From positions 1-38,311 of the forward strand of contig CAMGHE010000005.1 in the NCBI GenBank assembly GCA_946055775.1: 38,311 bases of DNA. The letters run 5' to 3'. The number at the start of each line of letters is the position of its first letter. Positions within the stretch are counted from its first letter, which is position 1. Origin of the DNA: an uncultured Bacteroidales bacterium (GTDB lineage Bacteria > Bacteroidota > Bacteroidia > Bacteroidales > Bacteroidaceae). Of the stretch, positions 15,349 to 23,205 are shown piece after piece. The notes under the pieces were generated by a model. It ran no database searches, had not been told where the DNA came from, and was given only the letters and a program-made list of their open reading frames with translations. Position numbers and translations under genes: made by a program.

Positions 15349-16803
15349 TTATCGGCCGTTGCGGCCGCCCTTAAAGCCGCCGCCTTTTGAGCCGCTGCCG
15401 CCCTTGAAGCCGTCCTTGCGTTTGGGGCGCTCGCTGCGCTCGGGGCGTTCGCTGCGTTCCTTGCGTTCAAACTTGCGCTCAAACTCGAAGTGGCGGTTGC
15501 GCAGGATGCGGTAACCCTCGGGCGTGTCGTCGTCCTGCTCGTCGCGGCTGTCGCGGCGTTCGGCAGAGCGGCCGTTGAAGTCGCCGCGGTTCATCTTGAA
15601 GCGGCGCTTCTCGCCCATGCGCTTGCGCTCGTCGTCGGTTTTGACGTCGCCGCCGGCGGCGCGAAATTCCTCCAGTTTGCCGCTGAACATTTGGTACTTG
15701 CGAAACTCGCAGTCGAGCGAGCCGTTGTAGAGCGGTATTTTGATGCTGGCCTTCAGACCAATCTCGTCGAAGCACTCCTGGCGGTAGGAGATGACCCAGG
15801 CCTCGCCGCCCGCAAACTCGTGCTTGAGGCGTTCGCCCAGGGTATGGTAGAGGCCCAGCAGGTCGGGGCTCACTAAGCGTTCGCCGTAGGGCGGGTTGGT
15901 CACCATGAGGGCTGGCTGTTCAGGGTGGACAAACTTGCGAATGTCGCGCTGTTCGGCCGTGATGAGGTCGGCTACGCCAGCGTTCTTGGCGTTGGTGCGT
16001 GTGGCCTCGAGGGCATGGACGTTGATGTCGTAGCCATAGAGGCGGTGGTTGAAGGGCCGTTCGGCTGAGTCGTCGTTATAGATGCGGTCAAGAAGGTCGG
16101 CGTCGAAGTCTTTCCATTTCTCAAAGCCAAAACTCTTGCGGAAGATGCCGGGGTAGATGTTGCGCGCCATGAGGGCGGCCTCGATGAGCAGCGTGCCCGA
16201 GCCGCAGAAGGGGTCGATGAAGTCAGTGTCAAACTTCCACCCCGTGAGGCGTATCAGTCCGGCTGCCAGCACCTCGTTGATAGGCGCTTCGACCGATGCC
16301 GTGCGGTAGCCGCGCAGGTGCAGGCTCTCGCCCGACGAGTCGAGCGACAGTGTGCAGTCGTCCTCGGCGATATGGATGTTGAGGCGTATGTCGGGGTTGG
16401 TCAAGCGTATGTTGGGGCGTTGTCCCGTCTTTTCGCGGAAGTAATCGACGATGGCGTCCTTGACCTTGTAGGCCACGAACTTGCTGTGGCGAAAGTCCTG
16501 CGAATAGACCACCGAATCGACGGCCAGCGTCGTCTCCAGGTCCAGATACTGACTCCAGTCGATGGCGCGCACGGCCGTATAGACGTCGTCGGCGTCCGAG
16601 GCCTTGAAATGCTTGATGGGCTTGAGGATGCGTACGGCGGTGCGCAGACAGAAGTTGGCACGGTACATCATCTCTTTGTCGCCGGTAAACGACACCATGC
16701 GGCGACCGATGGCCACGTTGTTGGCGCCCAGTTCGGTCAGTTCCTGGGCCAGCACTTCTTCCAGACCTTGGAAAGTCTTGGCGATGAGTTCAAATTCTTC
16801 CAT
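15349..16803 (-). CDS. THUMP-domain class I SAM-dependent RNA methyltransferase (RlmL-like) with basic low-complexity tail
   Basis: A 484-aa protein. An N-terminal ferredoxin-like plus THUMP region (about 1-165) is followed by a Rossmann methyltransferase domain with DPFCGSGT (197-204) and the N6/N2-methylase signature NPPYGER (303-309). This matches the RlmL N-terminal half, which makes m2G2445 in 23S rRNA; older annotations call such proteins N6-adenine-specific DNA methylases. About residues 395-484 form a charged tail with Arg/Glu repeats (ERSERPERSERP) and a Gly/Lys-rich end (GGSGSKGGGFKGG), probably disordered and RNA-binding. It lies between cysE and the S9 peptidase on the minus strand. 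Confidence 0.93.
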   Translation of the reverse strand: MEEFELIAKTFQGLEEVLAQELTELGANNVAIGRRMVSFTGDKEMMYRANFCLRTAVRILKPIKHFKASDADDVYTAVRAIDWSQYLDLETTLAVDSVVYSQDFRHSKFVAYKVKDAIVDYFREKTGQRPNIRLTNPDIRLNIHIAEDDCTLSLDSSGESLHLRGYRTASVEAPINEVLAAGLIRLTGWKFDTDFIDPFCGSGTLLIEAALMARNIYPGIFRKSFGFEKWKDFDADLLDRIYNDDSAERPFNHRLYGYDINVHALEATRTNAKNAGVADLITAEQRDIRKFVHPEQPALMVTNPPYGERLVSPDLLGLYHTLGERLKHEFAGGEAWVISYRQECFDEIGLKASIKIPLYNGSLDCEFRKYQMFSGKLEEFRAAGGDVKTDDERKRMGEKRRFKMNRGDFNGRSAERRDSRDEQDDDTPEGYRILRNRHFEFERKFERKERSERPERSERPKRKDGFKGGSGSKGGGFKGGRNGR

Positions 16804-16954
16804 TGATGTAGTGGAGGGGGAGAGGGGGAGAGTGGAATGGCGGTATGTGCCGTCGGCCGGCCTATACCTATTTATATATATAAGGGAGGGGAATGCTGTT
16901 GTGCAGAGAGAGGGTGATACTCGGTTGGTAATGCTCGGTTGGGCCAGCGTGCCG

Positions 16955-17836
16955 TCAGAGGTCTTTCGTCACCTTCTCGCCTGGTGCCACGTCGTGCGTG
17001 AGCCATACGTTGGCGCCGATGACCGCCTGTCGGCCAATGGTCACGCGGCCCAGGATAGTGGCGTTGCTATAGACGATGACGCCGTCTTCGAGGATGGGGT
17101 GGCGCGGTATGTTCTTCACTGGGTTGCCCTCATCGTCCAGGGGAAAACTCTTTGCACCGAGCGTCACGCCCTGGTAGAGTTTCACCCCCTTGCCGATGAC
17201 GCAGGTGGCGCCGATGACCACGCCCGTGCCGTGGTCGATGGTAAACTGTTCGCCGATTTGCGCCCCCGGGTGTATGTCGATGCCCGTTTCGCTGTGGGCC
17301 ATCTCGGTGAGGATGCGCGGGATGAGCGGCACATGGTGTTGATAGAGTTCGTGCGCCACGCGGTAGCATGTCAGCGCTTTGATGACGGGGTAGCAACTGA
17401 TGACCTCGCCATAGTTTTGTGCCGCAGGGTCGCCCAGATAGGCCGCCTCGACGTCGGTGGCCAGGACGCGACGCACCTCGGGCAGGCGTTCGATAATCGC
17501 TGCCGCCACCTCGGCCGCCTCGTCATGGCGCGAGCCTGCCGATGATGTGGCATCGAAACACAGGCCCGCCTCCACCTGACTGGTGAGCAGGGCAAAGAGT
17601 TCTTCGAGCGCTGTGCCGATGTGGTAGCGTATGGTGACGTTGTGCAGCGCCGAGCGGCCGTAGTAGCCAGGGAAGAGCACCGCGCGGCACAGCGCCACTA
17701 TCTCCTGAAGCGCCGGCGCCGAAGGTAGGGGGTCGCCGTGACGGTGCTGGTGAAAGAGGCCCTTCATCAGCGACGTGTCTGACAGACGTTCGGCTGTGGC
17801 GGCGATGCGGTGGACGTAGTTTTCTGTTGCGGTCAT
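16955..17836 (-). CDS. cysE: Serine O-acetyltransferase (CysE/EpsC-like)
   Basis: A 293-aa enzyme that acetylates L-serine with acetyl-CoA, the first committed step of cysteine synthesis. An alpha-helical N-terminal half precedes a left-handed beta-helix of hexapeptide repeats starting at IDIHPGAQIGEQFTIDHGTG, with the catalytic His-Asp region in that stretch. The usual loop LGAKSFPLDDEGNP and HPILEDGVIVYSNATILG follow. The start is ATG 17836, because a -7 promoter box (17860-17867) lies between it and the longer in-frame start. It is the first gene before the methyltransferase and peptidase genes. The 151 nt after it are AT-richer but contain no clear terminator. Confidence 0.94.
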   Translation of the reverse strand: MTATENYVHRIAATAERLSDTSLMKGLFHQHRHGDPLPSAPALQEIVALCRAVLFPGYYGRSALHNVTIRYHIGTALEELFALLTSQVEAGLCFDATSSAGSRHDEAAEVAAAIIERLPEVRRVLATDVEAAYLGDPAAQNYGEVISCYPVIKALTCYRVAHELYQHHVPLIPRILTEMAHSETGIDIHPGAQIGEQFTIDHGTGVVIGATCVIGKGVKLYQGVTLGAKSFPLDDEGNPVKNIPRHPILEDGVIVYSNATILGRVTIGRQAVIGANVWLTHDVAPGEKVTKDL

Positions 17837-17859
17837 GTGAGACTGGACGCTTTGGCCAA

Positions 17860-17867
17860 CAAAGGTA
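17860..17867 (-). promoter_or_regulatory. -7 promoter box of cysE
   Basis: Minus-strand TACCTTTG, matching TAnnTTTG, about 24 nt before the cysE ATG. It fixes the start codon by excluding the upstream in-frame one. No clear -33 box. Confidence 0.65.
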
Positions 17868-17962
17868 AACATTATTTTTCAGTCTGCGCTCCGCTGTGGC
17901 TCCCATTTTGTCGGCATTTTGACGTAGGAGGCCAGCGTTGTGGGCCATTCGGTAAAAATGCG

Positions 17963-17970
17963 TACCTTTG
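17963..17970 (+). promoter_or_regulatory. -7 promoter box of the suf genes
   Basis: Plus-strand TACCTTTG, divergent from the cysE promoter about 100 bp away. The nearest TTG upstream is 22 nt off, slightly long. Transcription from here would give sufC a leader of about 210 nt containing the palindromes at 17993-18145. Confidence 0.55.
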
Positions 17971-17992
17971 CACCTTGATACAGGCGCGCAGG

Positions 17993-18145
17993 GTGTGTCA
18001 AAATGCAAATTTTGACGCACACGCGAAGGTGCGTCAGAATGGCTAAGATGCAAGGCGCTGAGGATGAGGGCGCCGGGAGTGTACTGAAGTACATGACCAA
18101 GCCCGAAGACGATAGCAACGCAGCAGATTGGCCATTATGACACAC
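17993..18145. repeat. Palindromic element(s) in the suf leader
   Basis: Two nested structures share a GTGYGTCA end sequence. The first (17993-18023) pairs GTGTGTCAAAA with TTTTGACGCACAC. The second is a 116-bp palindrome: GTGCGTCAGAATGGC (18030-18044) is complementary, with two mismatches, to the end at 18130-18145. Its exact centre is the perfect TGTACT-GA-AGTACA at 18080-18093. The GTGYGTCA end motif therefore occurs four times in alternating orientation. There is no reading frame. The form suggests a miniature inverted-repeat or REP-like element; alternatively it could act as a structured mRNA leader. Confidence 0.75.
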
Positions 18146-18186
18146 CGTCACCGCGCCACACTCCACCGCAAACAACGCTGCTTACC

Positions 18187-18960
18187 ATGCTACAGATTAC
18201 CAACCTACACGCTGCCGTAGAAGGCAAAGAGATACTCAAGGGCGTCAACCTGACCATCGCCGACGGTGAGGTGCACGTCCTCATGGGACCCAACGGCTCG
18301 GGAAAGAGTACGCTGAGCCACGTCCTCGTGGGCAACCCCAAGTATGAGGTCACCGAGGGCACCATCACCTTCAACGGCAAGGACCTCCTGGCCATGAGCC
18401 CCGAAGACCGCTCGCACGAAGGCCTGTTCATGTCGTTCCAGGCCCCCATCGAGATTCCCGGCGTGTCCATGACCAACTTCCTGCGCGCCGCCGTCAACGC
18501 CAAGCGCAAGTACTTCGGCCAGGAGCCCCTGCCCGCCACCGACTTCCTCCGTATGCTGCGCGAGAAACGCAAACTGGTGGGCCTCGACGCCCACTTCATG
18601 AGCCGCGGCGTGAACGAGGGCTTCAGCGGCGGCGAGCGCAAGCGCAACGAGATATTCCAGATGGCCGTTCTCGAACCCCTCTTCAGTATCCTCGACGAGA
18701 CCGACTCGGGCCTCGACGTCGATGCCCTGCGCATCGTGGCTGAGGGCTTCAACATGTTGCGCAACGAGCGCACGTCGGCCATGGTCATCACCCACTATCA
18801 GCGTATGCTCGACTACCTCCGCCCCGACTTCGTCCACGTGCTGGTCAACGGCCGCATCGTCCGCGAGGGCGACGCCTCGCTGGGCTATGCCATCGAGGAG
18901 AAGGGTTTCGACTGGATTAAGAACGAGGCAGAGGCTGCCGCCGCTGCGCAAAACCGCTGA
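18187..18960 (+). CDS. sufC: Fe-S cluster assembly ATPase SufC
   Basis: A 257-aa ABC-type ATPase that drives the SufBCD scaffold in building Fe-S clusters in the cytoplasm. Walker A is GPNGSGKST (34-42), the ABC signature is FSGGERKRNE, Walker B is ILDETDSGLD and the switch histidine is in VITHYQRML. Length and motifs are standard. It is the first gene of sufC-sufD-sufS on the plus strand, with sufD 6 nt later. No sufB precedes it; the leader holds a palindromic repeat instead. The divergent neighbour is cysE, whose product supplies the cysteine that SufS uses, a sensible pairing. Confidence 0.97.
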   Translation: MLQITNLHAAVEGKEILKGVNLTIADGEVHVLMGPNGSGKSTLSHVLVGNPKYEVTEGTITFNGKDLLAMSPEDRSHEGLFMSFQAPIEIPGVSMTNFLRAAVNAKRKYFGQEPLPATDFLRMLREKRKLVGLDAHFMSRGVNEGFSGGERKRNEIFQMAVLEPLFSILDETDSGLDVDALRIVAEGFNMLRNERTSAMVITHYQRMLDYLRPDFVHVLVNGRIVREGDASLGYAIEEKGFDWIKNEAEAAAAAQNR

Positions 18961-18966
18961 TATGCC

Positions 18967-20322
18967 ATGGCCAGCATAGACCAGTATCTCAGTATCTTCG
19001 CCGACTGTCGCGCACTCATCGACGCCGGCAGCAACGCCGCGATGAATGCCCGTCGCGACGAGGCCGCACGCCTGCTCGCCCGTCAGGGACTGCCCACGCT
19101 GCGCACCGAGCGTTACCGCTACTGCGACGTTGAGCAGGCCCTGAGCCCCGACTACGGCCTTAATCTACAGCGCCACCTGCCTGCCGCCGATCCCTACCGC
19201 ACCTATCGCTGCGGTGTACCCACCCTCGCCACCACGGCCCTGCGCTATGTGGTCAACGATAGTCCGGCGCCTGCCGCTCTCAGCGCCCCCGCCCTGCCCG
19301 AGGGCCTGACCGTATGCTCTTTGGCCGAGGCCGCCCAGCGCTGCCCCGACCTGATGGAGCGCTACTACCACCGCGCTGCCGCCGAGGGCGCCGACAGTCT
19401 GGCCGCCCTCAACGCCATGCTGGCACAAGACGGCATCCTGGTGCATGCCGCGCCCGGCACGACCATCGCCGATCCCATACAGATTGTGCAGGTTATGGCC
19501 GCCACACGTCCCCTCATGGCCAACCGTCGCCTCCTCGTCGTAGCCGAGGCCGGCGCCACGCTGCCCCTGCTGCTCTGCGACCACGCCACGTCGCCCTGTG
19601 CCACGCTGGCCACCCACGTCACCGAGGTCTATGCCGAGGACGGCGCACGCATCGACCTCTACCGCGTGGAGGAGACCAACGCTGCCCACACCCGCTTGGC
19701 GGGCCTCTACGCCCGCATCGGTGCCAGCGCCACCTTGCGTTACCACGATGTCACGCTTACCTGCGGACTGACGCGCACCACGGCCGACATCGTCCTTGAC
19801 GCTCCCGGTGCACACGTCACGGCCGATGGTGCCGTCGTGGCCGATGGCTACCAAAAGGCCGACCACAACCTGCTCATCGACCACCGCGCCCCCGAATGCA
19901 CGAGCGACCTCTATTACAAGTATGTCCTCGACGACCACGCCACAGGGGCCTATGCCGGTCGCGTGTTGGTGCGTCCAGGCGCGCAGCATACGCAGTCGGA
20001 GCAGACCAACGCCAACATGTGCGCCGCCACCACGGCCCACGCATGGTCGCAGCCCATGCTCGAGATATATGCCGACGACGTGCGTTGCAACCACGGTTCG
20101 AGCACGGGCAAACTGGACGACGCGGCGCTCTTCTACATGCAGCAGCGCGGCATCCCCGAGGCTGAGGCACGCCTGCTCCTGCGTCACGCCTTCATCAACG
20201 ACGTGCTGCAGCGCATCGCCCTCGACCCGCTGCGCGAACGCCTGTCGTATCTGGTGGAAAAGCGCTTCCGCGGACACCTCGACGCCTGCGGCTCCTGCGC
20301 CATGTGCAGCGGCAAGCACTGA
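18967..20322 (+). CDS. sufD: Fe-S cluster assembly protein SufD
   Basis: A 451-aa SufB/SufD-family protein that partners SufC and SufB in the cluster scaffold. The N-terminal helical region (RLLARQGLPTLRTERYRYCDVE) and the C-terminal beta-helix core (HNLLIDHRAPECTSDLYYKYVL, NANMCAATTAHAWSQPMLEIYADDV) are typical of SufD. The C-terminus CGSCAMCSGKH is cysteine-rich, as I recall it from Bacteroidota SufD. I call it SufD rather than SufB from its length, its N-terminus and its place after sufC. It starts 6 nt after sufC and ends 38 nt before sufS, so the three are one operon. Confidence 0.94.
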   Translation: MASIDQYLSIFADCRALIDAGSNAAMNARRDEAARLLARQGLPTLRTERYRYCDVEQALSPDYGLNLQRHLPAADPYRTYRCGVPTLATTALRYVVNDSPAPAALSAPALPEGLTVCSLAEAAQRCPDLMERYYHRAAAEGADSLAALNAMLAQDGILVHAAPGTTIADPIQIVQVMAATRPLMANRRLLVVAEAGATLPLLLCDHATSPCATLATHVTEVYAEDGARIDLYRVEETNAAHTRLAGLYARIGASATLRYHDVTLTCGLTRTTADIVLDAPGAHVTADGAVVADGYQKADHNLLIDHRAPECTSDLYYKYVLDDHATGAYAGRVLVRPGAQHTQSEQTNANMCAATTAHAWSQPMLEIYADDVRCNHGSSTGKLDDAALFYMQQRGIPEAEARLLLRHAFINDVLQRIALDPLRERLSYLVEKRFRGHLDACGSCAMCSGKH

Positions 20323-20360
20323 CATCGCTTCCTCCCCTCCCTCCTCAATCTCCCTTCTCC

Positions 20361-21566
20361 ATGCACTCCTACCGCCAAGATTTTCCTATACTTTCGCGTC
20401 AGGTCTATGGCCGGCCTCTGGTCTATTTGGACAATGCCGCCACCACGCAGAAACCCCGCTGCGTGGTTGATGCCATCACCGACGAATACTACTCGGTCAA
20501 CGCCAACGTCCACCGTGGCGTCCACTACCTCTCGCAGCAGGCCACCGAGCGCCATGAGGCAGCCCGCGACACCGTGCGCCGCTTCATCAACGCCCGCTCC
20601 ACGAGCGAGGTGGTCTTTACCCGCGGCACCACCGAGAGCCTCAACCTCGTGGCCTCGTCCTTTGGCGAAGCCTTCCTTCACGATGGCGACGAGGTCATCC
20701 TCACCGTCATGGAGCACCACAGCGATATCGTGCCCTGGCAACTGCTGCAGCAGCGCCGCAGCATCGTCCTGCGCGTCGTGCCGATGACGGACGACGGCGC
20801 CCTCGACCTCGAGGCTTACGAGCGGCTGTTCACGCCGCGTACACGCTTAGTGTGCTGCGCCCACGTCAGCAACGTCCTGGGCACTGTCAACCCCATCCGC
20901 CAAATGGCCCGCATAGCGCACGACCACGGCGCCCTCTTCCTGGCCGACGGCGCACAGAGCGTGCCCCACATGACGGTCGATGTGCAAGACCTCGACTGCG
21001 ACTTCCTGACCTTCAGCGGCCACAAGGTCTATGGTCCCACGGGCATCGGCGTGCTCTACGGCCGCGAGGACCTGCTCGACCGTATGCCGCCCTATCAGGG
21101 TGGCGGCGAGATGATCAGTCGCGTCACCTTTGAGCACACCACCTACGAGCGCCTGCCCTATAAGTTTGAGGCCGGCACGCCCGACTATGTGGGCTCGCAC
21201 GCCCTGGCCGTAGCCCTCGACTATGTCAGCGCCATCGGCATGGACCGCATTGCCGCCCACGAGCATCGCCTCACGGCCTATGCTATGGAACGCATGGCCA
21301 CTATCCCCGGCATGCATCTCTACGGCACACAGCCCGACAAGGACGCCGTCGTTGCCTTTAACATCGAGGGCATACATCCGCTCGACCTCGGTACGCTGCT
21401 CGACCGCTTGGGCATAGCCATACGCACCGGCCACCACTGCGCACAGCCGCTCATGGCCCGCTGCGGCGTGGAGGGCATGGCCCGCGCGTCGTTCGCCCTC
21501 TACAACACCACCGAAGAGATTGACGCCCTCGTGGCCGCCATCGAGCGTTGTCGCCGCATGTTCTGA
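20361..21566 (+). CDS. sufS: Cysteine desulfurase SufS
   Basis: A 401-aa PLP-dependent group II cysteine desulfurase that takes sulfur from L-cysteine to form a persulfide for Fe-S cluster assembly. The N-terminal YLDNAATTQKP is classical. The PLP lysine is K222 in FSGHKVYGPTG and the persulfide cysteine is C360 in IRTGHHCAQP. No SufE-like gene lies next to it. The start is ATG 20361; an in-frame start 57 nt earlier would overlap sufD and add an unrelated extension. A long GC-rich hairpin (21574-21617) follows the stop and separates it from rnhB. Confidence 0.96.
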   Translation: MHSYRQDFPILSRQVYGRPLVYLDNAATTQKPRCVVDAITDEYYSVNANVHRGVHYLSQQATERHEAARDTVRRFINARSTSEVVFTRGTTESLNLVASSFGEAFLHDGDEVILTVMEHHSDIVPWQLLQQRRSIVLRVVPMTDDGALDLEAYERLFTPRTRLVCCAHVSNVLGTVNPIRQMARIAHDHGALFLADGAQSVPHMTVDVQDLDCDFLTFSGHKVYGPTGIGVLYGREDLLDRMPPYQGGGEMISRVTFEHTTYERLPYKFEAGTPDYVGSHALAVALDYVSAIGMDRIAAHEHRLTAYAMERMATIPGMHLYGTQPDKDAVVAFNIEGIHPLDLGTLLDRLGIAIRTGHHCAQPLMARCGVEGMARASFALYNTTEEIDALVAAIERCRRMF

Positions 21567-21572
21567 AACGCA

Positions 21573-21618
21573 CGACGGCCGGCACACAGTAAGCATCATG
21601 CCTGTGTGCCGGCCGTCG
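21573..21618. terminator. GGCCGGCAC-type hairpin after sufS (copy 1 of 3)
   Basis: GACGGCCGGCACACAG (21574-21589) is perfectly complementary to 21602-21617, extended one more pair outward, with a 12-nt loop. It immediately follows the sufS stop. There is no U-run, so it may be a terminator or a processing or stability element. The GGCCGGCAC stem recurs at 22487-22531 and 23123-23171. Confidence 0.7.
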
Positions 21619-21659
21619 AGCGTTTCCTGTTCTCCCTTTTTCCATCCCCTTCTTTCTCC

Positions 21660-22238
21660 ATGCTCCTCTCCCGTTACAATACCGAAGTGGCCTGCGAAGC
21701 CGGCTGCGACGAGGCCGGCCGCGGTTGTCTGGCGGGCAGCGTCTATGCCGCCGCCGTCGTCCTGCCGCCCGACTATTCCCACCCGCTGCTCAACGACTCG
21801 AAGCAACTCTCTGACGCGCGGCGTCGTGCCCTGCGTACCGACATCGAGCGCGATGCTCTGGCTTGGGCTGTGGGCACCGCCACCGCTGCCGAGATTGACG
21901 ATATCAACATCCTGCGCGCCAGTATCCTGGCCATGCACCGCGCCCTCGACGGTCTGAGTCTGCGTCCCGACTTCATCATCGTCGATGGCAACCGCTTCAC
22001 GCCCTACGGCCAGACGCCGCACGCCACCATCGTCAAGGGCGATGCCCGCTACCTCTCCATCGCCGCCGCCAGCATCTTGGCCAAGACCTATCGCGACGAT
22101 GAGATGCACCGTTTGGCCGCCCTCTATCCCGGCTACGGTTGGGAGCGCAATGCCGGATATCCCACCGCCGCCCACCGCGAGGCCATCGCCCGCCTTGGCG
22201 TCACCCCCTACCATCGACGCACGTTCCGGCTGACGTAG
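21660..22238 (+). CDS. rnhB: Ribonuclease HII
   Basis: A 192-aa endonuclease that nicks RNA in RNA-DNA hybrids, including single ribonucleotides in DNA. The active-site signature [11 protein letters not shown] carries D17 and E18, D109 lies in IIVDGNRF, and the family C-terminal motif YHRRTF is present. The length is standard. I set the start at ATG 21660; a GTG 54 nt earlier falls inside the preceding hairpin. It follows sufS on the same strand but is separated by that hairpin, so it may have separate expression. Confidence 0.95.
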   Translation: MLLSRYNTEVACEAGCDEAGRGCLAGSVYAAAVVLPPDYSHPLLNDSKQLSDARRRALRTDIERDALAWAVGTATAAEIDDINILRASILAMHRALDGLSLRPDFIIVDGNRFTPYGQTPHATIVKGDARYLSIAAASILAKTYRDDEMHRLAALYPGYGWERNAGYPTAAHREAIARLGVTPYHRRTFRLT

Positions 22239-22342
22239 GGAAAGAAGAGAGTGCGATGAGACGCCCGCGCCACTTCAGCCCTACTTGGAACGTTCACCCA
22301 CCGATGTGTTGGCGCGGAAGGTGTGCATCGCCGAAGGGAAAT

Positions 22343-22459
22343 GGCCCCCAGCGGGAGCCCTATGCACATTGCTAAGCAAAGATATAACATTTTCAGGCGA
22401 AATGCAAATCGCCCTTTTTCGTCGCTCCTCTTGAAAGAGTTTGTCGGGGGCGAGAGTTT
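22343..22459 (-). repeat. Dispersed promoter-plus-hairpin repeat, copy B
   Basis: Second copy of the element at 8768-8887, in the same orientation. On the minus strand it contains TTTG (22405-22408), a 20-nt spacer, TATCTTTG (22377-22384), then CTTAGCAATGTGCATAGGGC and a GC-rich hairpin (22343-22360). The hairpin here lacks a following U-run. The blocks TTGCTAAGCAAAGATA and GCGAAATGCAAATCGC (plus strand) are identical in both copies apart from one flanking base. It lies between the convergent ends of rnhB and the small secreted-protein gene, so the promoter points at no co-oriented gene close by. Confidence 0.75.
22377..22408 (-). promoter_or_regulatory. Consensus promoter inside repeat copy B
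   Basis: Minus-strand TTTG-N20-TATCTTTG, identical in both boxes and spacing to copy A although the spacer itself has diverged in its second half. This pattern of change suggests selection on the promoter. Downstream on that strand is the antisense side of rnhB. Confidence 0.65.
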
Positions 22460-22486
22460 ACTATGGTAGGTGCGGAGCACTAATAT

Positions 22487-22531
22487 ATGGCCGGCACACC
22501 GCCCCGTTACGGGAACTGGTGTGCCGGCCAT
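22487..22531 (-). terminator. GGCCGGCAC-type hairpin after the small secreted-protein gene (copy 2 of 3)
   Basis: ATGGCCGGCACACC (22487-22500) is perfectly complementary to 22518-22531, with an inner CCCG-TTA-CGGG stem. It lies about 45 nt past the stop of the small secreted-protein gene on the minus strand. No U-run. Confidence 0.65.
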
Positions 22532-22574
22532 GCGGATTGTGTGCGTATGAAGTGTAGGGGATGATGCGGGGGCG

Positions 22575-23000
22575 TCAGGGAATCATCAGGTGGTAGCGGT
22601 TATAGACGTTGCCACGGTTGACAATCTTGATTTTGAACGTGCCGGTCCACTTGGGCGTCCAGGTGCAGATGCAGTAGTCGGTGCTGTCGTCGTCCTTGGC
22701 GATGAGGTTGTTATTCTCATCATAGATGTAGAGGTCCAGGTCGGTGTCGCCGTCACCATCAACGGTGACGCGGGCTTCGCAGTTGGCGCGGAAGGAGTAG
22801 GTCCAGGTGTCGGTGTAGCCAGCCAATACCTTGTCGTAGAGGTCGATGCTCGGGCCGATTTTGTCGTGCGTGTCGGCGGTCGTTGTGACGCTGACGGGGG
22901 CAGCGGTTGTGCTGGCGGCGGCTTCGCTGTTGGCGGCGTGTGCGGCGCTGAAGGAAAGGAGGGCGAAGGTGCAGGCGGTAAGGAGGCTCTTGGTCATCAT
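22575..23000 (-). CDS. Small secreted protein with PPC-like acidic C-terminal domain
   Basis: A 141-aa protein of unknown function. Residues 1-22 form a signal peptide (MMTKSLLTACTFALLSFSAAHA). A Ser/Thr/Ala-rich linker (about 23-45) leads to a compact beta domain. That domain has the pattern of bacterial pre-peptidase C-terminal-type domains: YSFRANCEARVTVDG, then DGDTDLDLYIYDENNNLI, then TGTFKIKIVNRG. The Asp-rich stretch DGDGDTD (81-87) and the later KDDDSTD could bind calcium. There is no catalytic domain, so it may be a free-standing binding or stabilising module. The start is set at the ATG pair before the signal peptide; the longer in-frame extension is not protein-like. It sits between the fucosidase gene's hairpin and its own. 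Confidence 0.75.
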   Translation of the reverse strand: MMTKSLLTACTFALLSFSAAHAANSEAAASTTAAPVSVTTTADTHDKIGPSIDLYDKVLAGYTDTWTYSFRANCEARVTVDGDGDTDLDLYIYDENNNLIAKDDDSTDYCICTWTPKWTGTFKIKIVNRGNVYNRYHLMIP

Positions 23001-23082
23001 AGTGGTATGCCCTGGTCCGTGTCGGGCGCAACGTCTAACGGTTATTTGTTTTGTTCTTTGTCTGTTTATGTGCCCAGAGTGG

Positions 23083-23090
23083 CGAAGGTA
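23083..23090 (-). promoter_or_regulatory. Possible -7 box of the small secreted-protein gene
   Basis: Minus-strand TACCTTCG, one mismatch from TAnnTTTG, about 85 nt before the ATG pair at 22995-23000 and just after the hairpin at 23123-23171. Weak evidence. Confidence 0.35.
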
Positions 23091-23122
23091 ACCCATGGCG
23101 GAGAAAAAAATATCACCTACGG

Positions 23123-23171
23123 CAAGGCCGGCACGCCGCTCCCTTGGTGGGAGTATGGCGTGCCGGCCTTG
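23123..23171 (-). terminator. GGCCGGCAC-type hairpin after the fucosidase gene (copy 3 of 3)
   Basis: CAAGGCCGGCACGCC (23123-23137) is perfectly complementary to 23157-23171, with an inner CTCCC/GGGAG stem. On the minus strand a T-run (from the plus-strand A-run at 23104-23110) follows about 13 nt beyond the stem. It lies about 35 nt past the fucosidase stop and probably ends that transcript. Confidence 0.7.
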
Positions 23172-23205
23172 TGTGTGGTAAGGATGTGGGGGAGAGGGCG
23201 GGGGC

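Noticed and set aside
16804-16954. Promoter in the AT-rich stretch before the THUMP methyltransferase gene
   Set aside because: It contains a TATATATATAA run but no TAnnTTTG box in a usable position; I see nothing else in it.
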